Origin: an uncultured bacterium | GTDB taxonomy: Bacteria > JAAXHH01 | Direction of reading: 5' to 3' | Length of the DNA: 46,206 bases | Assembly: GCA_913051705.1 (NCBI GenBank) | Contig: CAJXCW010000007.1 | Location: forward strand, 1 to 46,206 | Shown: one piece after another, positions 15,734-23,234 of the stretch | Layout of the letters: each line of letters starts with the position of its first letter | Position numbering within the stretch: position 1 is the first letter of the stretch | Notes under the pieces: generated by a model | What the model was told of the DNA's origin: nothing | Seen by the model: only the letters and a program-made list of their open reading frames with translations | The model's database searches: none | Position numbers and translations under genes: made by a program

Positions 15734-16504
15734 ATGTCGGAAGAACAAGCCGTTACCACAGAGCCGCAGGATATAGATGTTCAAAATATCGTCCGTACCC
15801 GCGGTGTGAGACGGGTGTATAAAATGGGTAAACTGGAGTTGGAAGCGCTCAAGGGGATTGATCTCGAAATTAAACGGGGCGAATACATATCTATTATGGG
15901 CCCATCTGGTTCAGGGAAATCAACCTTATTCAATATGATCGGTGCTCTGGATAAACCGACGTCAGGCAAAGTATATATCGATGAGGTGGATGTTGCTCAA
16001 CTGGACGCGTACGAGTTGGCCTGGCTGCGTTGTAGAAAAATTGGGTATATCTTCCAGACGTTTAATCTGATCCCGGTGATGACGGCACTGGAAAACGTAA
16101 CCCTGCCAATGATTTTTGCCGGGTTGTCAACAGACGAATCCATAGATAAAGCCGTTGATCTATTGGAGACGGTAGGCCTGGGGGACCGGGTTCAGCACAG
16201 GCCGTTGGAACTGTCCGGTGGGCAGCAGCAACGCGTGGCCGTCGCTCGTGCGCTGGCCAATGATCCAGCCATTGTCCTGGCGGATGAACCGACAGGAAAC
16301 CTGGACCGCCAGACCGGCCGTGAAATTATTGAGCTGTTAAGGCGACTGAATACGGAAAAAGAGGTGACGATCATTTCCGCTACGCATGATTTGAAAATGC
16401 TGGATGTCTCGGATCGTATTGTTTGGGTCGAGGACGGTAAGATTGCCAAGATTCAGCGCAGAGAAGACCTTGATCTTGATGTTGGTCAAATCGGTGAGGA
16501 TTAG
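15734..16504 (+). CDS. ABC transporter ATP-binding protein (LolD/MacB type)
   Basis: ATPase of 256 residues for the adjacent FtsX-type permease. Walker A GPSGSGKST (about 53-61), Q-loop in FQTFNLIPVMTALENV, signature LSGGQQQRVAVARAL, Walker B IVLADEPTGNLD and the switch histidine SATHD are all intact, in the arrangement of LolD/MacB/FtsE. I use the ATG at 15734 because AAGGGGG lies eight bases upstream; the frame is open further back. About 20 extra residues precede the first strand. The pair probably drives a mechanical task in the envelope, such as lipoprotein or peptide extrusion, rather than solute import. Confidence 0.9.
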   Translation: MSEEQAVTTEPQDIDVQNIVRTRGVRRVYKMGKLELEALKGIDLEIKRGEYISIMGPSGSGKSTLFNMIGALDKPTSGKVYIDEVDVAQLDAYELAWLRCRKIGYIFQTFNLIPVMTALENVTLPMIFAGLSTDESIDKAVDLLETVGLGDRVQHRPLELSGGQQQRVAVARALANDPAIVLADEPTGNLDRQTGREIIELLRRLNTEKEVTIISATHDLKMLDVSDRIVWVEDGKIAKIQRREDLDLDVGQIGED

Positions 16505-16515
16505 GAGGGCGTCGT

Positions 16516-17667
16516 ATGCCTACCCTGCGGCTTCTGGTAACCGCCGGTCCACATGTCAGACATGCCTGCCCCGTCAGTGTACCTGTAGATCTACCGGCAG
16601 GTACGAACGTCGGGATTACTGATATTATTTCCGGTCGCACCATGCCCGGACAGTGTGTCTCTGAGAACGGAACGACCTGCCTTCATTGGGTCATCGAATA
16701 TCTGGCGCAAAATGAAATACGGGAATATGTAGTTAATCCCAAGGTGACCTGGGATAATACCTTGCAGGGGGTAACGGTCAAAGACACACCGGATAATCGG
16801 GTCGATATTGCTATCGTAAACCGGTTGTTTACGGCCTATCATTATAGTTCGGAACTCGCTCGTCCTTACTGTTATCCGGTGAATGATCCGTACCGTTCTT
16901 GCGTAACACGCGCCAATGTGGGAGAAAAGCCCGGTGAGACTACAGATCACGAACATCACAGGTCGCTGTGGACTTCATATGGCGAGGTAAACGGTACGAA
17001 CAACTGGGATGAGTTGGAAGGTCACGGTCGTACTGTGCATCGATCTTTTGACCTGCTGGAAAGCGGTTCGGTGCTCGGACGTTTACGAGCCCATAGCGAT
17101 TGGGAGACGGCAGAAGGCGAGGTCCTTCTCCACGAGACACGCGAGTTTCGGGTATATGATAATCGAGATGATCTGGCTCAAATTTTCGATGTGATCTTAG
17201 AGCTGGAGGCGGCCAACGGAGATGTTCATTTTGGTGATACCAAGGAAGGCGGTTTCCTCTCAGTACGGGTCGCTTCCACGATGGACGCATCCGGCGACGG
17301 CCAGATTGAAAATGGATACGGTGGTATCGGGGAATTCGAATGCTGGGGCAAACGATCGTGCTGGTGTGACTATTCCGGTCCGGTCGACGGCCGTTGTTCC
17401 GGTATTGCCGTCATGGAGCATCCAGATTCATTCCGTAGCCCGACCTACTGGCACGTAAGGGATTATGGGCTGATGAGCACCAACCCCTTTGGCGCAGGTA
17501 CTTTTCAAAATGATCCCAATATATCCGGTGCTTATACCCTGCCTCAGGGTGAGCGGCTCCATTTCGCCTACCGCATTATGGCCCATCTGGGCGATGCCTG
17601 GGATGCCAATGTCGCCAAGGCCTATCACGGGTATATTAACCCCCCGAAAGCAGAAGTAATAGATTGA
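16516..17667 (+). CDS. DUF6807 (PmoA-like) family protein
   Basis: A 383-residue protein matching the DUF6807 family, often labelled 'PmoA' although unrelated to the membrane methane monooxygenase subunit. The hallmark region is present near residues 110-160: FTAYHY, ARPYCYPV, then TTDHEHHRSLW and YGEVNGTNNWDE (relatives read DHxHHRxLWxxHGxVNG). The conserved histidines suggest metal or substrate binding. Members are common beside Gfo/Idh/MocA and sugar genes in environmental bacteria, and no reaction is firmly known. GGAGGG lies six bases before the ATG. It is the last gene of the plus-strand run and faces secA across a terminator-like repeat. Confidence 0.8.
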   Translation: MPTLRLLVTAGPHVRHACPVSVPVDLPAGTNVGITDIISGRTMPGQCVSENGTTCLHWVIEYLAQNEIREYVVNPKVTWDNTLQGVTVKDTPDNRVDIAIVNRLFTAYHYSSELARPYCYPVNDPYRSCVTRANVGEKPGETTDHEHHRSLWTSYGEVNGTNNWDELEGHGRTVHRSFDLLESGSVLGRLRAHSDWETAEGEVLLHETREFRVYDNRDDLAQIFDVILELEAANGDVHFGDTKEGGFLSVRVASTMDASGDGQIENGYGGIGEFECWGKRSCWCDYSGPVDGRCSGIAVMEHPDSFRSPTYWHVRDYGLMSTNPFGAGTFQNDPNISGAYTLPQGERLHFAYRIMAHLGDAWDANVAKAYHGYINPPKAEVID

Positions 17668-17672
17668 TTTAA

Positions 17673-17718
17673 AATTGGTTAATTGTCTATTTGAAACCAA
17701 TCAGACAATCAACCAATT
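17673..17718. terminator. Bidirectional terminator-like inverted repeat
   Basis: AATTGGTTAATTGTCT (17673-17688) and AGACAATCAACCAATT (17703-17718) pair at 15 of 16 positions around a 14-base loop. It fills the 52-base gap between the convergent DUF6807 and secA genes, so it may end both transcripts. The stem is AT-rich with no long T run, so termination is inferred from position. GTTAATTGTCT also occurs at 9-19. Confidence 0.6.
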
Positions 17719-17719
17719 C

Positions 17720-20700
17720 CTATCCCACGCCCGCTCCGTGGCATTTTTTGTATTTCTTCCCGCTGCCACAGGGACAGAGGTCGTTCCGGCCGACTTTCTT
17801 ATCTACTTTTATCGGTTTTTGTTTAGGGCGTTGTGCACCAGGCTCCTGGCCGCCGTCGGCTTCATCACTTTCAGGCATGGCATCCATAGCGGTGGCTTCC
17901 TGGTGAATGGTCCGCATGTTTGTGGGCATCTCCTGACGCGGCACCTCCGCCTCCGTCAGCTCGGCGCTGAAGACTGTTTTGACGATTTCTTCATCCAGTC
18001 GATCCCACAGCTCTTCAAACATGGTAAACGCTTCTTTTTTGTACTGAATCAGCGGATCAAGTTGACCATAAGCCCGTAGACCGATCCCCTCACGCATACG
18101 GTCTATCTCATATAAATGTTCCTGCCAGGCATTATCGATCACATGCAGGGTAGCAAACCGTTCCAGATCCCGCATCAAATCCGGCGACGGGGCAAGCGTT
18201 GATTCTTTATGTCCATAGGATTCTATCATTTTTTCACGGATCATTTCCGTCAAAGATTCGATATTCAAATCCGCTATACCTTCTTCAGCCACATGGACGG
18301 CCACATGAAAATTACGGGCCATGTCCGAGCTGAGCCCGTCCAGATCCCAATCTTCCGGATAACTTTTCGGGTCGGTATACATCGCGACTTTTAAATCCGT
18401 AACACTATCGATCATTTCCATGACGTCGTCCCGCAGGTTGTGGCCTTCAAGGGCATGTAGACGCCGGTCGTAAACCGCTTCCCGCTGCTGATTCATCACA
18501 TTATCATACTCCAGCACATGTTTACGCATATCGAAGTTCCGTGCTTCCACCCGTTTTTGTGCACGCTCGATGGATTTGGTGACCATCGAATGCTCAATGA
18601 CCTCCCCTTCCGGTATCTTGAGGCGATCCATGACAGAGGCAATACGGTCAGAACCGAAAAGCCGCATCAGATCATCTTCCAGTGCCAGATAGAACCTCGA
18701 AGATCCCGGATCCCCCTGACGGCCTGACCGACCACGAAGCTGCCGGTCGATCCGGCGTGCTTCGTGCCGTTCAGTTCCGATGACATGTAGGCCGCAGGGC
18801 ATATCATCCATGCAATCCTGGACGGTCAATCCTTCCGCGGTGGGGGTATCCATAGGCTCGTCGTTATTCAGGTGGCATTTATCACATTTGACGACGCCGA
18901 CGCCGAGTTTGATATCCGTACCGCGACCAGCCATATTGGTGGCGATGGTTACCGTGCCGGGTTGACCGGCTTTTGCGATGATCTCGGCTTCCTGCCCGTG
19001 AAATTTGGCATTAAGGACACTGTGTGTTATACCGCGTCGTTTGAGCATGCGACTCAAGGTTTCGGACGCGTCTACCGAGGTCGTACCGATTAGAATCGGC
19101 CGTTTCCGTTCGTGCATCTCCTCGATTTCATCCAGCGCGGTATTATATTTTTCTCGTCGTGTTCGGTATATAACATCCTCGTAGTCCATACGGCGTATTG
19201 GCTGGTTGGTCGGAATTTCCACCACGTCCATCTTATATATTTCGAAAAACTCACCCGCTTCGGTTACAGCCGTTCCGGTCATACCCGCCAGTTTTTCATA
19301 CATACGAAAATAATTCTGAATCGTAATAGAGGCGACCGTGCGGGTTTCCTGTTCGATCTTGACGCCCTCTTTGGCTTCTATCGCCTGATGAAGCCCTTCG
19401 GCCAGCCGCCGACCGTACATCAAACGACCGGTGAACGTGTCTACCAGGACGACTTTGCTATCTTCGATAACATAGTCTTTGTCCTTCTCATAGATCGCAT
19501 AGGCCTGGAGCAGTTGATTCATATTATGAATTTTCTCACTACGTTCGGCGTAGAGTTTTTCCAGGGCGACCGTCTTATCATTTTTTTCCTGGGCCGTCAA
19601 ACTTTCATCGCTTTCGATTTCCACCATGCCTTCTCCAAGGTCCGGTATGATAAACAATTCTTGTTCTCTGGGAGAAAGCAGTTCACGGCCTTTTTCATTT
19701 ATCTCAGTATGTCGCGTTTTCTCATCGACGGTATAGTAAAGTTGGTCATCAAGCTCTGGCATCCGTTTATCACGGATATAATCAGCTTCTACCTGCTGAA
19801 TAAGTTTCTTAACACCGGCCTCTTGTAGAAGCTTCATGAACTTCTTGTTTTTCGGCACACCTCGTTGCGCCTGTAAAAGCTTGAAACCGGCTTCATAATC
19901 GTCTTCTTCATTATTTAACACCGCTTCAGCTTCGGCGATGAGTTTTGAAGCGAAACGCGCTTGTGCTCGCACAAGTTTCTCCACGTCAGGCAGGCAATCC
20001 GAATATTTTTCACTGTTCGATTCGCGGACTTCACCAGCAATGATGAGGGGTGTTCGCGCTTCATCGATCAGAATGGAGTCTACCTCATCAACAATGGCGT
20101 ACACGTGACCTCGCTGTACCCGGTCGTCCAGGCGCCATTTCATATTATCCCGAAGGTAATCGAAACCGAATTCATTGGTCGTGCCGTAGGTGATGTCCGC
20201 CTGATAGCCCGCCTTTTTCCGATTCATGTCGGGATCATTGGTGATAAGTCGATCCACGGTCAAGCCCAGAAATTCAAAAACCGGTCCCATCCATGCCCGG
20301 TCACGTTCGGCCAGAAATTCATTATGGGTCACCAGATGTGCGCCCTGGCCGGTCAGACCATTGAGATACAGCGGAAAAAGAGCGACCAGCGTTTTACCTT
20401 CTCCTGTAGCCATCTCGGTAATCTTACCTTCATGCAGCACGATACCCCCGATAATTTGTACGTCGTAGGGAACCATATCCCAGGCCATTTCGCCCTGGCC
20501 GGGTACCTCCCATTTTCTTCCGAGCAGATGTTGACAGGCGGCTTTAACGAGTCCGTACGCTTCAGGCAGAATATCATCCAGCGACTCGCCGTCTTTCCAG
20601 CGTGCACGTAATGTCTGCGTCTTTTCAGGAAACTGTTCATCGGTCAGATCCTGGTATTCTTCTGCCCATTCGTTCACCTCTTCAACCATGGGCTCGAGTC

Positions 20701-20779
20701 GTTCCACATCCCGGTCGTGTTTGGTGCCGAACACTTTAGCCAGCAGACTACTCAACCTAGTTATCAATCCCTGGGACAT
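17720..20779 (-). CDS. secA: Preprotein translocase ATPase SecA
   Basis: Motor of the Sec pathway, cytosolic and at the membrane with SecYEG; 1019 residues, longer than the ~840-900 of model SecAs. Motifs include MATGEGKT (Walker A), VDEVDSILIDEART (Walker B), ATNMAGRGTDIKLG and GRSGRQGDPGSSRF. Insertions explain the length. About 100 acidic or helical residues sit after the first nucleotide-binding segment, as in Bacteroidetes-type SecAs. A short insert just after GRGTDIKLG holds four cysteines (CDKC...DCMDDMPC) before GLHVIGTERHE. The C-terminus is a SEC-C zinc tail, CPCGSGKKYKKCH. I start at the ATG at 20779 (AAGGAT upstream); the frame runs open to 20827. Confidence 0.97.
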   Translation of the reverse strand: MSQGLITRLSSLLAKVFGTKHDRDVERLEPMVEEVNEWAEEYQDLTDEQFPEKTQTLRARWKDGESLDDILPEAYGLVKAACQHLLGRKWEVPGQGEMAWDMVPYDVQIIGGIVLHEGKITEMATGEGKTLVALFPLYLNGLTGQGAHLVTHNEFLAERDRAWMGPVFEFLGLTVDRLITNDPDMNRKKAGYQADITYGTTNEFGFDYLRDNMKWRLDDRVQRGHVYAIVDEVDSILIDEARTPLIIAGEVRESNSEKYSDCLPDVEKLVRAQARFASKLIAEAEAVLNNEEDDYEAGFKLLQAQRGVPKNKKFMKLLQEAGVKKLIQQVEADYIRDKRMPELDDQLYYTVDEKTRHTEINEKGRELLSPREQELFIIPDLGEGMVEIESDESLTAQEKNDKTVALEKLYAERSEKIHNMNQLLQAYAIYEKDKDYVIEDSKVVLVDTFTGRLMYGRRLAEGLHQAIEAKEGVKIEQETRTVASITIQNYFRMYEKLAGMTGTAVTEAGEFFEIYKMDVVEIPTNQPIRRMDYEDVIYRTRREKYNTALDEIEEMHERKRPILIGTTSVDASETLSRMLKRRGITHSVLNAKFHGQEAEIIAKAGQPGTVTIATNMAGRGTDIKLGVGVVKCDKCHLNNDEPMDTPTAEGLTVQDCMDDMPCGLHVIGTERHEARRIDRQLRGRSGRQGDPGSSRFYLALEDDLMRLFGSDRIASVMDRLKIPEGEVIEHSMVTKSIERAQKRVEARNFDMRKHVLEYDNVMNQQREAVYDRRLHALEGHNLRDDVMEMIDSVTDLKVAMYTDPKSYPEDWDLDGLSSDMARNFHVAVHVAEEGIADLNIESLTEMIREKMIESYGHKESTLAPSPDLMRDLERFATLHVIDNAWQEHLYEIDRMREGIGLRAYGQLDPLIQYKKEAFTMFEELWDRLDEEIVKTVFSAELTEAEVPRQEMPTNMRTIHQEATAMDAMPESDEADGGQEPGAQRPKQKPIKVDKKVGRNDLCPCGSGKKYKKCHGAGVG

Positions 20780-20999
20780 ATTTATCAATCCTTGATCTGA
20801 TTCTGTGTGTTCATAACAGCAGGTCACCGACAGGCGGAGGTCTGTTGCTCGCTTTTTCTATCTACCTGCCACTTGCTCTCTGCTCGTATGATGTTGCACA
20901 TCCGATACAAAGTACAAAGTACAGGGCATGAATACAACCTTTTTCTTACATTTGACCGAACGATTAACAGACGTCGGCGTTCCGGAATATGGAACAAAA
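20780..20999. other. secA upstream region with 7-base repeats
   Basis: No gene is seen. ACAAAGT is repeated in tandem at 20907-20920 and continues as ACAGGGC, a 7-base period. Around 20816-20890, AACAGCAGGT and CTACCTGCCACTTGCT resemble the inverted words found between purL and purQ. The secA promoter should lie here, but I could not identify a convincing one. Confidence 0.5.
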
Positions 21000-21034
21000 A
21001 AACCCCGGCGAGAAGGAGATTCCCGCCGGGGTTT
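21000..21034 (-). terminator. Rho-independent terminator of the YtxH gene
   Basis: AAACCCCGGCG (21000-21010) and CGCCGGGGTTT (21024-21034) form an 11-pair GC-rich stem with a 13-base loop. On the minus strand the stem is followed by a run of T (the A run at 20996-21002 on the plus strand), so it ends transcripts from the YtxH gene and possibly the sigma factor before secA. Confidence 0.9.
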
Positions 21035-21072
21035 AATCTATTGAAATATGATAACCGATTCTGAATTAACAG

Positions 21073-21312
21073 CTATTTGACTGTTTTTTTAACATCGTTC
21101 ATAATACCGCGTCCTGTTTCTTCCAGATCATCGATCACTTCGGTTACCTGATCTTTGGCCTCACCAGCGGACCTGATGATTTTCCGACGGGTTACTGCAC
21201 CGCTATGGGGGGCGATCAAGAGACCGAAAGCCAATCCGGCCAGGGCACCGAGAACCAGGCCGATAAAGAATACAAACGCTTCTTGACCTAAAGAATCATT
21301 ACGACTTATCAT
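21073..21312 (-). CDS. YtxH domain protein
   Basis: Small protein of 79 residues with one N-terminal hydrophobic segment (FVFFIGLVLGALAGLAFGLLIAP, about 13-35) followed by a charged amphipathic helix (AKDQVTEVIDDLEETG). This is the YtxH layout: a glycine-rich membrane segment with APxSG, then a helical tail. Relatives are general-stress or membrane-associated proteins of unknown biochemical role. It lies 51 bases downstream of the sigma factor on the same strand and upstream of a strong terminator, so the two may be co-transcribed. Confidence 0.8.
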   Translation of the reverse strand: MISRNDSLGQEAFVFFIGLVLGALAGLAFGLLIAPHSGAVTRRKIIRSAGEAKDQVTEVIDDLEETGRGIMNDVKKTVK

Positions 21313-21363
21313 AATATCCGTCTTCTGTTAATGCCGTTACGCGGCCTGGATATACAGGACACA

Positions 21364-22167
21364 TCAGTCATCGTCGTCTCTGAGATAAGGACTGAGTTTA
21401 CAACTTCGTGAAGCATGACGTAACCGTTGCAAGGCGCGTTCTTTTATTTGCCGAATACGTTCGCGAGTCAGACCGAAACGGACGCCGATTTCCTCCAACG
21501 TATGGGAACGATCGCTCCCCACGCCGAAATACAGCCGTATGACTTCCGCTTCGCGTACCGGAAGCGTACCGAGAACCTGCCCCACATCCGACTTTAAAAA
21601 TTGCAGCATGGCACTTTCGTCGGGCGCTGTCTGCATTTCGTCCGGCAGCAGATCGAGCAGACTACGGTCATCATCATGATTAAAAGGGACGTCAAGCGAG
21701 ATACAATGGCTGAAGGAACTCAGCGCTTCGTTGATCTCTGCGACGGTGGTATTCATTTCTTCGGCAATTTCATCAATTTCGGGCTTGCGGCCCAATTCGT
21801 GCTGGAGGTATTTTGAGGTCTGTTTAATGCGGCGGAGTTCTTCGGAGCGGTTAACAGGAACGCGGACGGTTCTGGATTGGTTGGCAATGGCTTGAATGAT
21901 AGCCTGGCGTATCCACCATACCGCATAGGAGATAAATTTATATCCCCGGGTTTCGTCGAACTTTTTGGCTGCTCGCATCAGCCCCATATTGCCTTCGTTG
22001 ATCATATCCAGTAAAGGCAATCCATAGTTCTGATACTGACGAGCGACGCTGACCACGAACCGCAGGTTCGCTTTCACCAGCTTATCAAGCGCTGTTTTAT
22101 CCCCCTGCTTGATTTGACGAGCCAGCGCGACTTCTTGAGCAGCATTGATCAACGGGTATCTCGACAT
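21364..22167 (-). CDS. RNA polymerase sigma-70 factor (RpoD/group 2 type)
   Basis: Sigma factor of 267 residues from the first ATG. Region 2 (ANLRFVVSVARQYQNYGLPLLDMINEGNMGLMRAAKKFDETRGYKFISYAVWWIRQAI split across 2.1-2.4), region 3 (ELRRIKQTSKYL) and region 4 with its helix-turn-helix (TLEEIGVRFGLTRERIRQIKERAL) are all complete; region 1.1 is absent. This is the short primary-type sigma seen in FCB bacteria. The start is a problem. The frame stays open 27 codons upstream of the ATG at 22167 and encodes a plausible region 1.2 (SLYRYLAE before MSRY). A strong GGGAGGTGA stands at about 22248-22257, yet no ATG, GTG or TTG lies in frame behind it. The true start may be the AUC at 22242, or a base is wrong. 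A hairpin lies in the leader. Confidence 0.93.
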   Translation of the reverse strand: MSRYPLINAAQEVALARQIKQGDKTALDKLVKANLRFVVSVARQYQNYGLPLLDMINEGNMGLMRAAKKFDETRGYKFISYAVWWIRQAIIQAIANQSRTVRVPVNRSEELRRIKQTSKYLQHELGRKPEIDEIAEEMNTTVAEINEALSSFSHCISLDVPFNHDDDRSLLDLLPDEMQTAPDESAMLQFLKSDVGQVLGTLPVREAEVIRLYFGVGSDRSHTLEEIGVRFGLTRERIRQIKERALQRLRHASRSCKLSPYLRDDDD

Positions 22168-22651
22168 TTCAGCCAGATAACGATATAGTGACTGCTCATA
22201 TCGTGTCCCGCTACCGTAAGATTCTTTATATGACGTGCTGATTTTACGTCACCTCCCTCTCACGTCAAACACCACGCATACAATAAGCCACTTCGTTCTG
22301 TCGAGTTTCGAATTAAAAATCGACAGGAGCGCTCATCGTCATCCTAAAAAAAGTGCCTTGTTCGGTGTGTGTCATATACATATCCTTCACAAAACTTAAG
22401 AGCCAATAATTAAAACACACAATGATTCGGACATAAGAAAAGGGAGAATTGCGGGTGCATTTATCCACGAGTTGTAAATATGGCGTTGCTCTGGTAGGAA
22501 CCGAGAAAAAACCATAATCATTTGTTGATGTCTGTGTCCTTTTGGATAGTCTTTAATCCAGTCTTGTGAGCCTTGAGTAGGCATGGTCAGACACCCGGTC
22601 ATAAATAATATGCAAAAAAGTCATTTGGTCAAGTCTTTTCTCTATTTTGGG
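22168..22651. other. Divergent intergenic region, sigma factor/purS
   Basis: About 480 bases between the sigma factor and the purS promoter. The first ~90 bases upstream of 22167 are probably translated (see the sigma factor entry). A 7-pair stem CTGTCGA / TCGACAG at 22298-22304 and 22320-22326, extendable inside by TTT/AAA pairs, lies in the sigma-factor leader. A 68-codon minus-strand frame at 22396-22602 has no ribosome-binding site or recognisable domain and I treat it as chance. The rest is AT-rich with no identified function. Confidence 0.5.
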
Positions 22652-22680
22652 TTGACAAATTGCGCGAGGCGGAATACATT
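22652..22680 (+). promoter_or_regulatory. Sigma-70 promoter of the purSLQ operon
   Basis: TTGACA at 22652-22657 (perfect -35), a 17-base spacer, and TACATT at 22675-22680 (four of six matches to TATAAT). It lies 69 bases before the purS start. Nothing like a PurR operator or purine riboswitch was recognised between promoter and gene. Confidence 0.8.
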
Positions 22681-22748
22681 ATGGCCCTTATAAAACGATA
22701 ACTGGCAGGGTGAGATGGGCTGATAATTCGCCTGTGGAAAAAACAAAA

Positions 22749-23234
22749 ATGACCTCCGGACAACAGACCTGGCGTATTGAAATTATAAATCGAGATGATG
22801 TGGTGGATGCCATAGGGGATGGGTTGTGCGATGATATTACCGATCTCGGCATCCGGGGGATTGAAAAGGCTCGATATGTCCGCCTTTATGCCTTGCAGGG
22901 CGATTTATCGGAACAGGAAGTTGATACCGTGGCCGCCCAACTGCTTGCTGACCCGGTTACACAAAATTATCGGTATCATCAAGATGGATCTCTTGATGCC
23001 GAGGCCGGTCAGTGGCGCGTGGAAGTCTGGTTTCGCCCTGGCGTCACCGATGCCGTTGGTGACACCACGATGAAGGGCGTGCGCGATCTGGGCATTTCGG
23101 GGATTACAGCTGCGGAGACAGGACGTGGATACATTATTTCAGGCCGGATCACCAAGGAACAGGTAGACATGATCTGTCGCCGCTTGTTGGCCAATGATGT
23201 CATAGAACGATATCAATATTATATGGGTGTTTAA
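22749..23234 (+). CDS. purS: Tandem-duplicated PurS subunit of FGAM synthase
   Basis: PurS is the small bridging subunit of the three-part FGAM synthase (PurS-PurL-PurQ) that amidates FGAR in purine synthesis. PurS is usually about 80 residues; this protein has 161 and holds two PurS-like units, about 8-80 (WRIEIINRDDVVDAIGDGL) and about 88-160 (WRVEVWFRPGVTDAVGDTT). Each has the same strand, D(A)xGD turn, helix and LGI..I pattern. The native complex uses a PurS dimer, so the fusion may supply both copies in one chain. The ATG at 22749 directly precedes the first domain; an in-frame GTG exists at 22710. Its stop overlaps the purL ATG (TAATGG). Confidence 0.85.
   Translation: MTSGQQTWRIEIINRDDVVDAIGDGLCDDITDLGIRGIEKARYVRLYALQGDLSEQEVDTVAAQLLADPVTQNYRYHQDGSLDAEAGQWRVEVWFRPGVTDAVGDTTMKGVRDLGISGITAAETGRGYIISGRITKEQVDMICRRLLANDVIERYQYYMGV

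Noticed and set aside
16516-17667. DUF6807 gene considered as a particulate methane monooxygenase subunit because of the PmoA label
   Set aside because: It has no membrane helices and its DHxHHR-type motifs belong to the soluble DUF6807 family.
19112-19828. Long plus-strand reading frame (238 codons) inside secA
   Set aside because: It is antisense to a clear SecA coding sequence, rich in Phe and His as expected of a shadow frame, and has no ribosome-binding site or domain.
22298-22326. CTGTCGA/TCGACAG stem considered as a LexA (SOS) box
   Set aside because: Half-site spacing is too long for a CTGT-N8-ACAG box; more likely just a leader hairpin.
22396-22602. 68-codon minus-strand frame between the sigma factor and purS
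   Set aside because: No ribosome-binding site, no domain and unusual composition; probably chance in an AT-rich gap.
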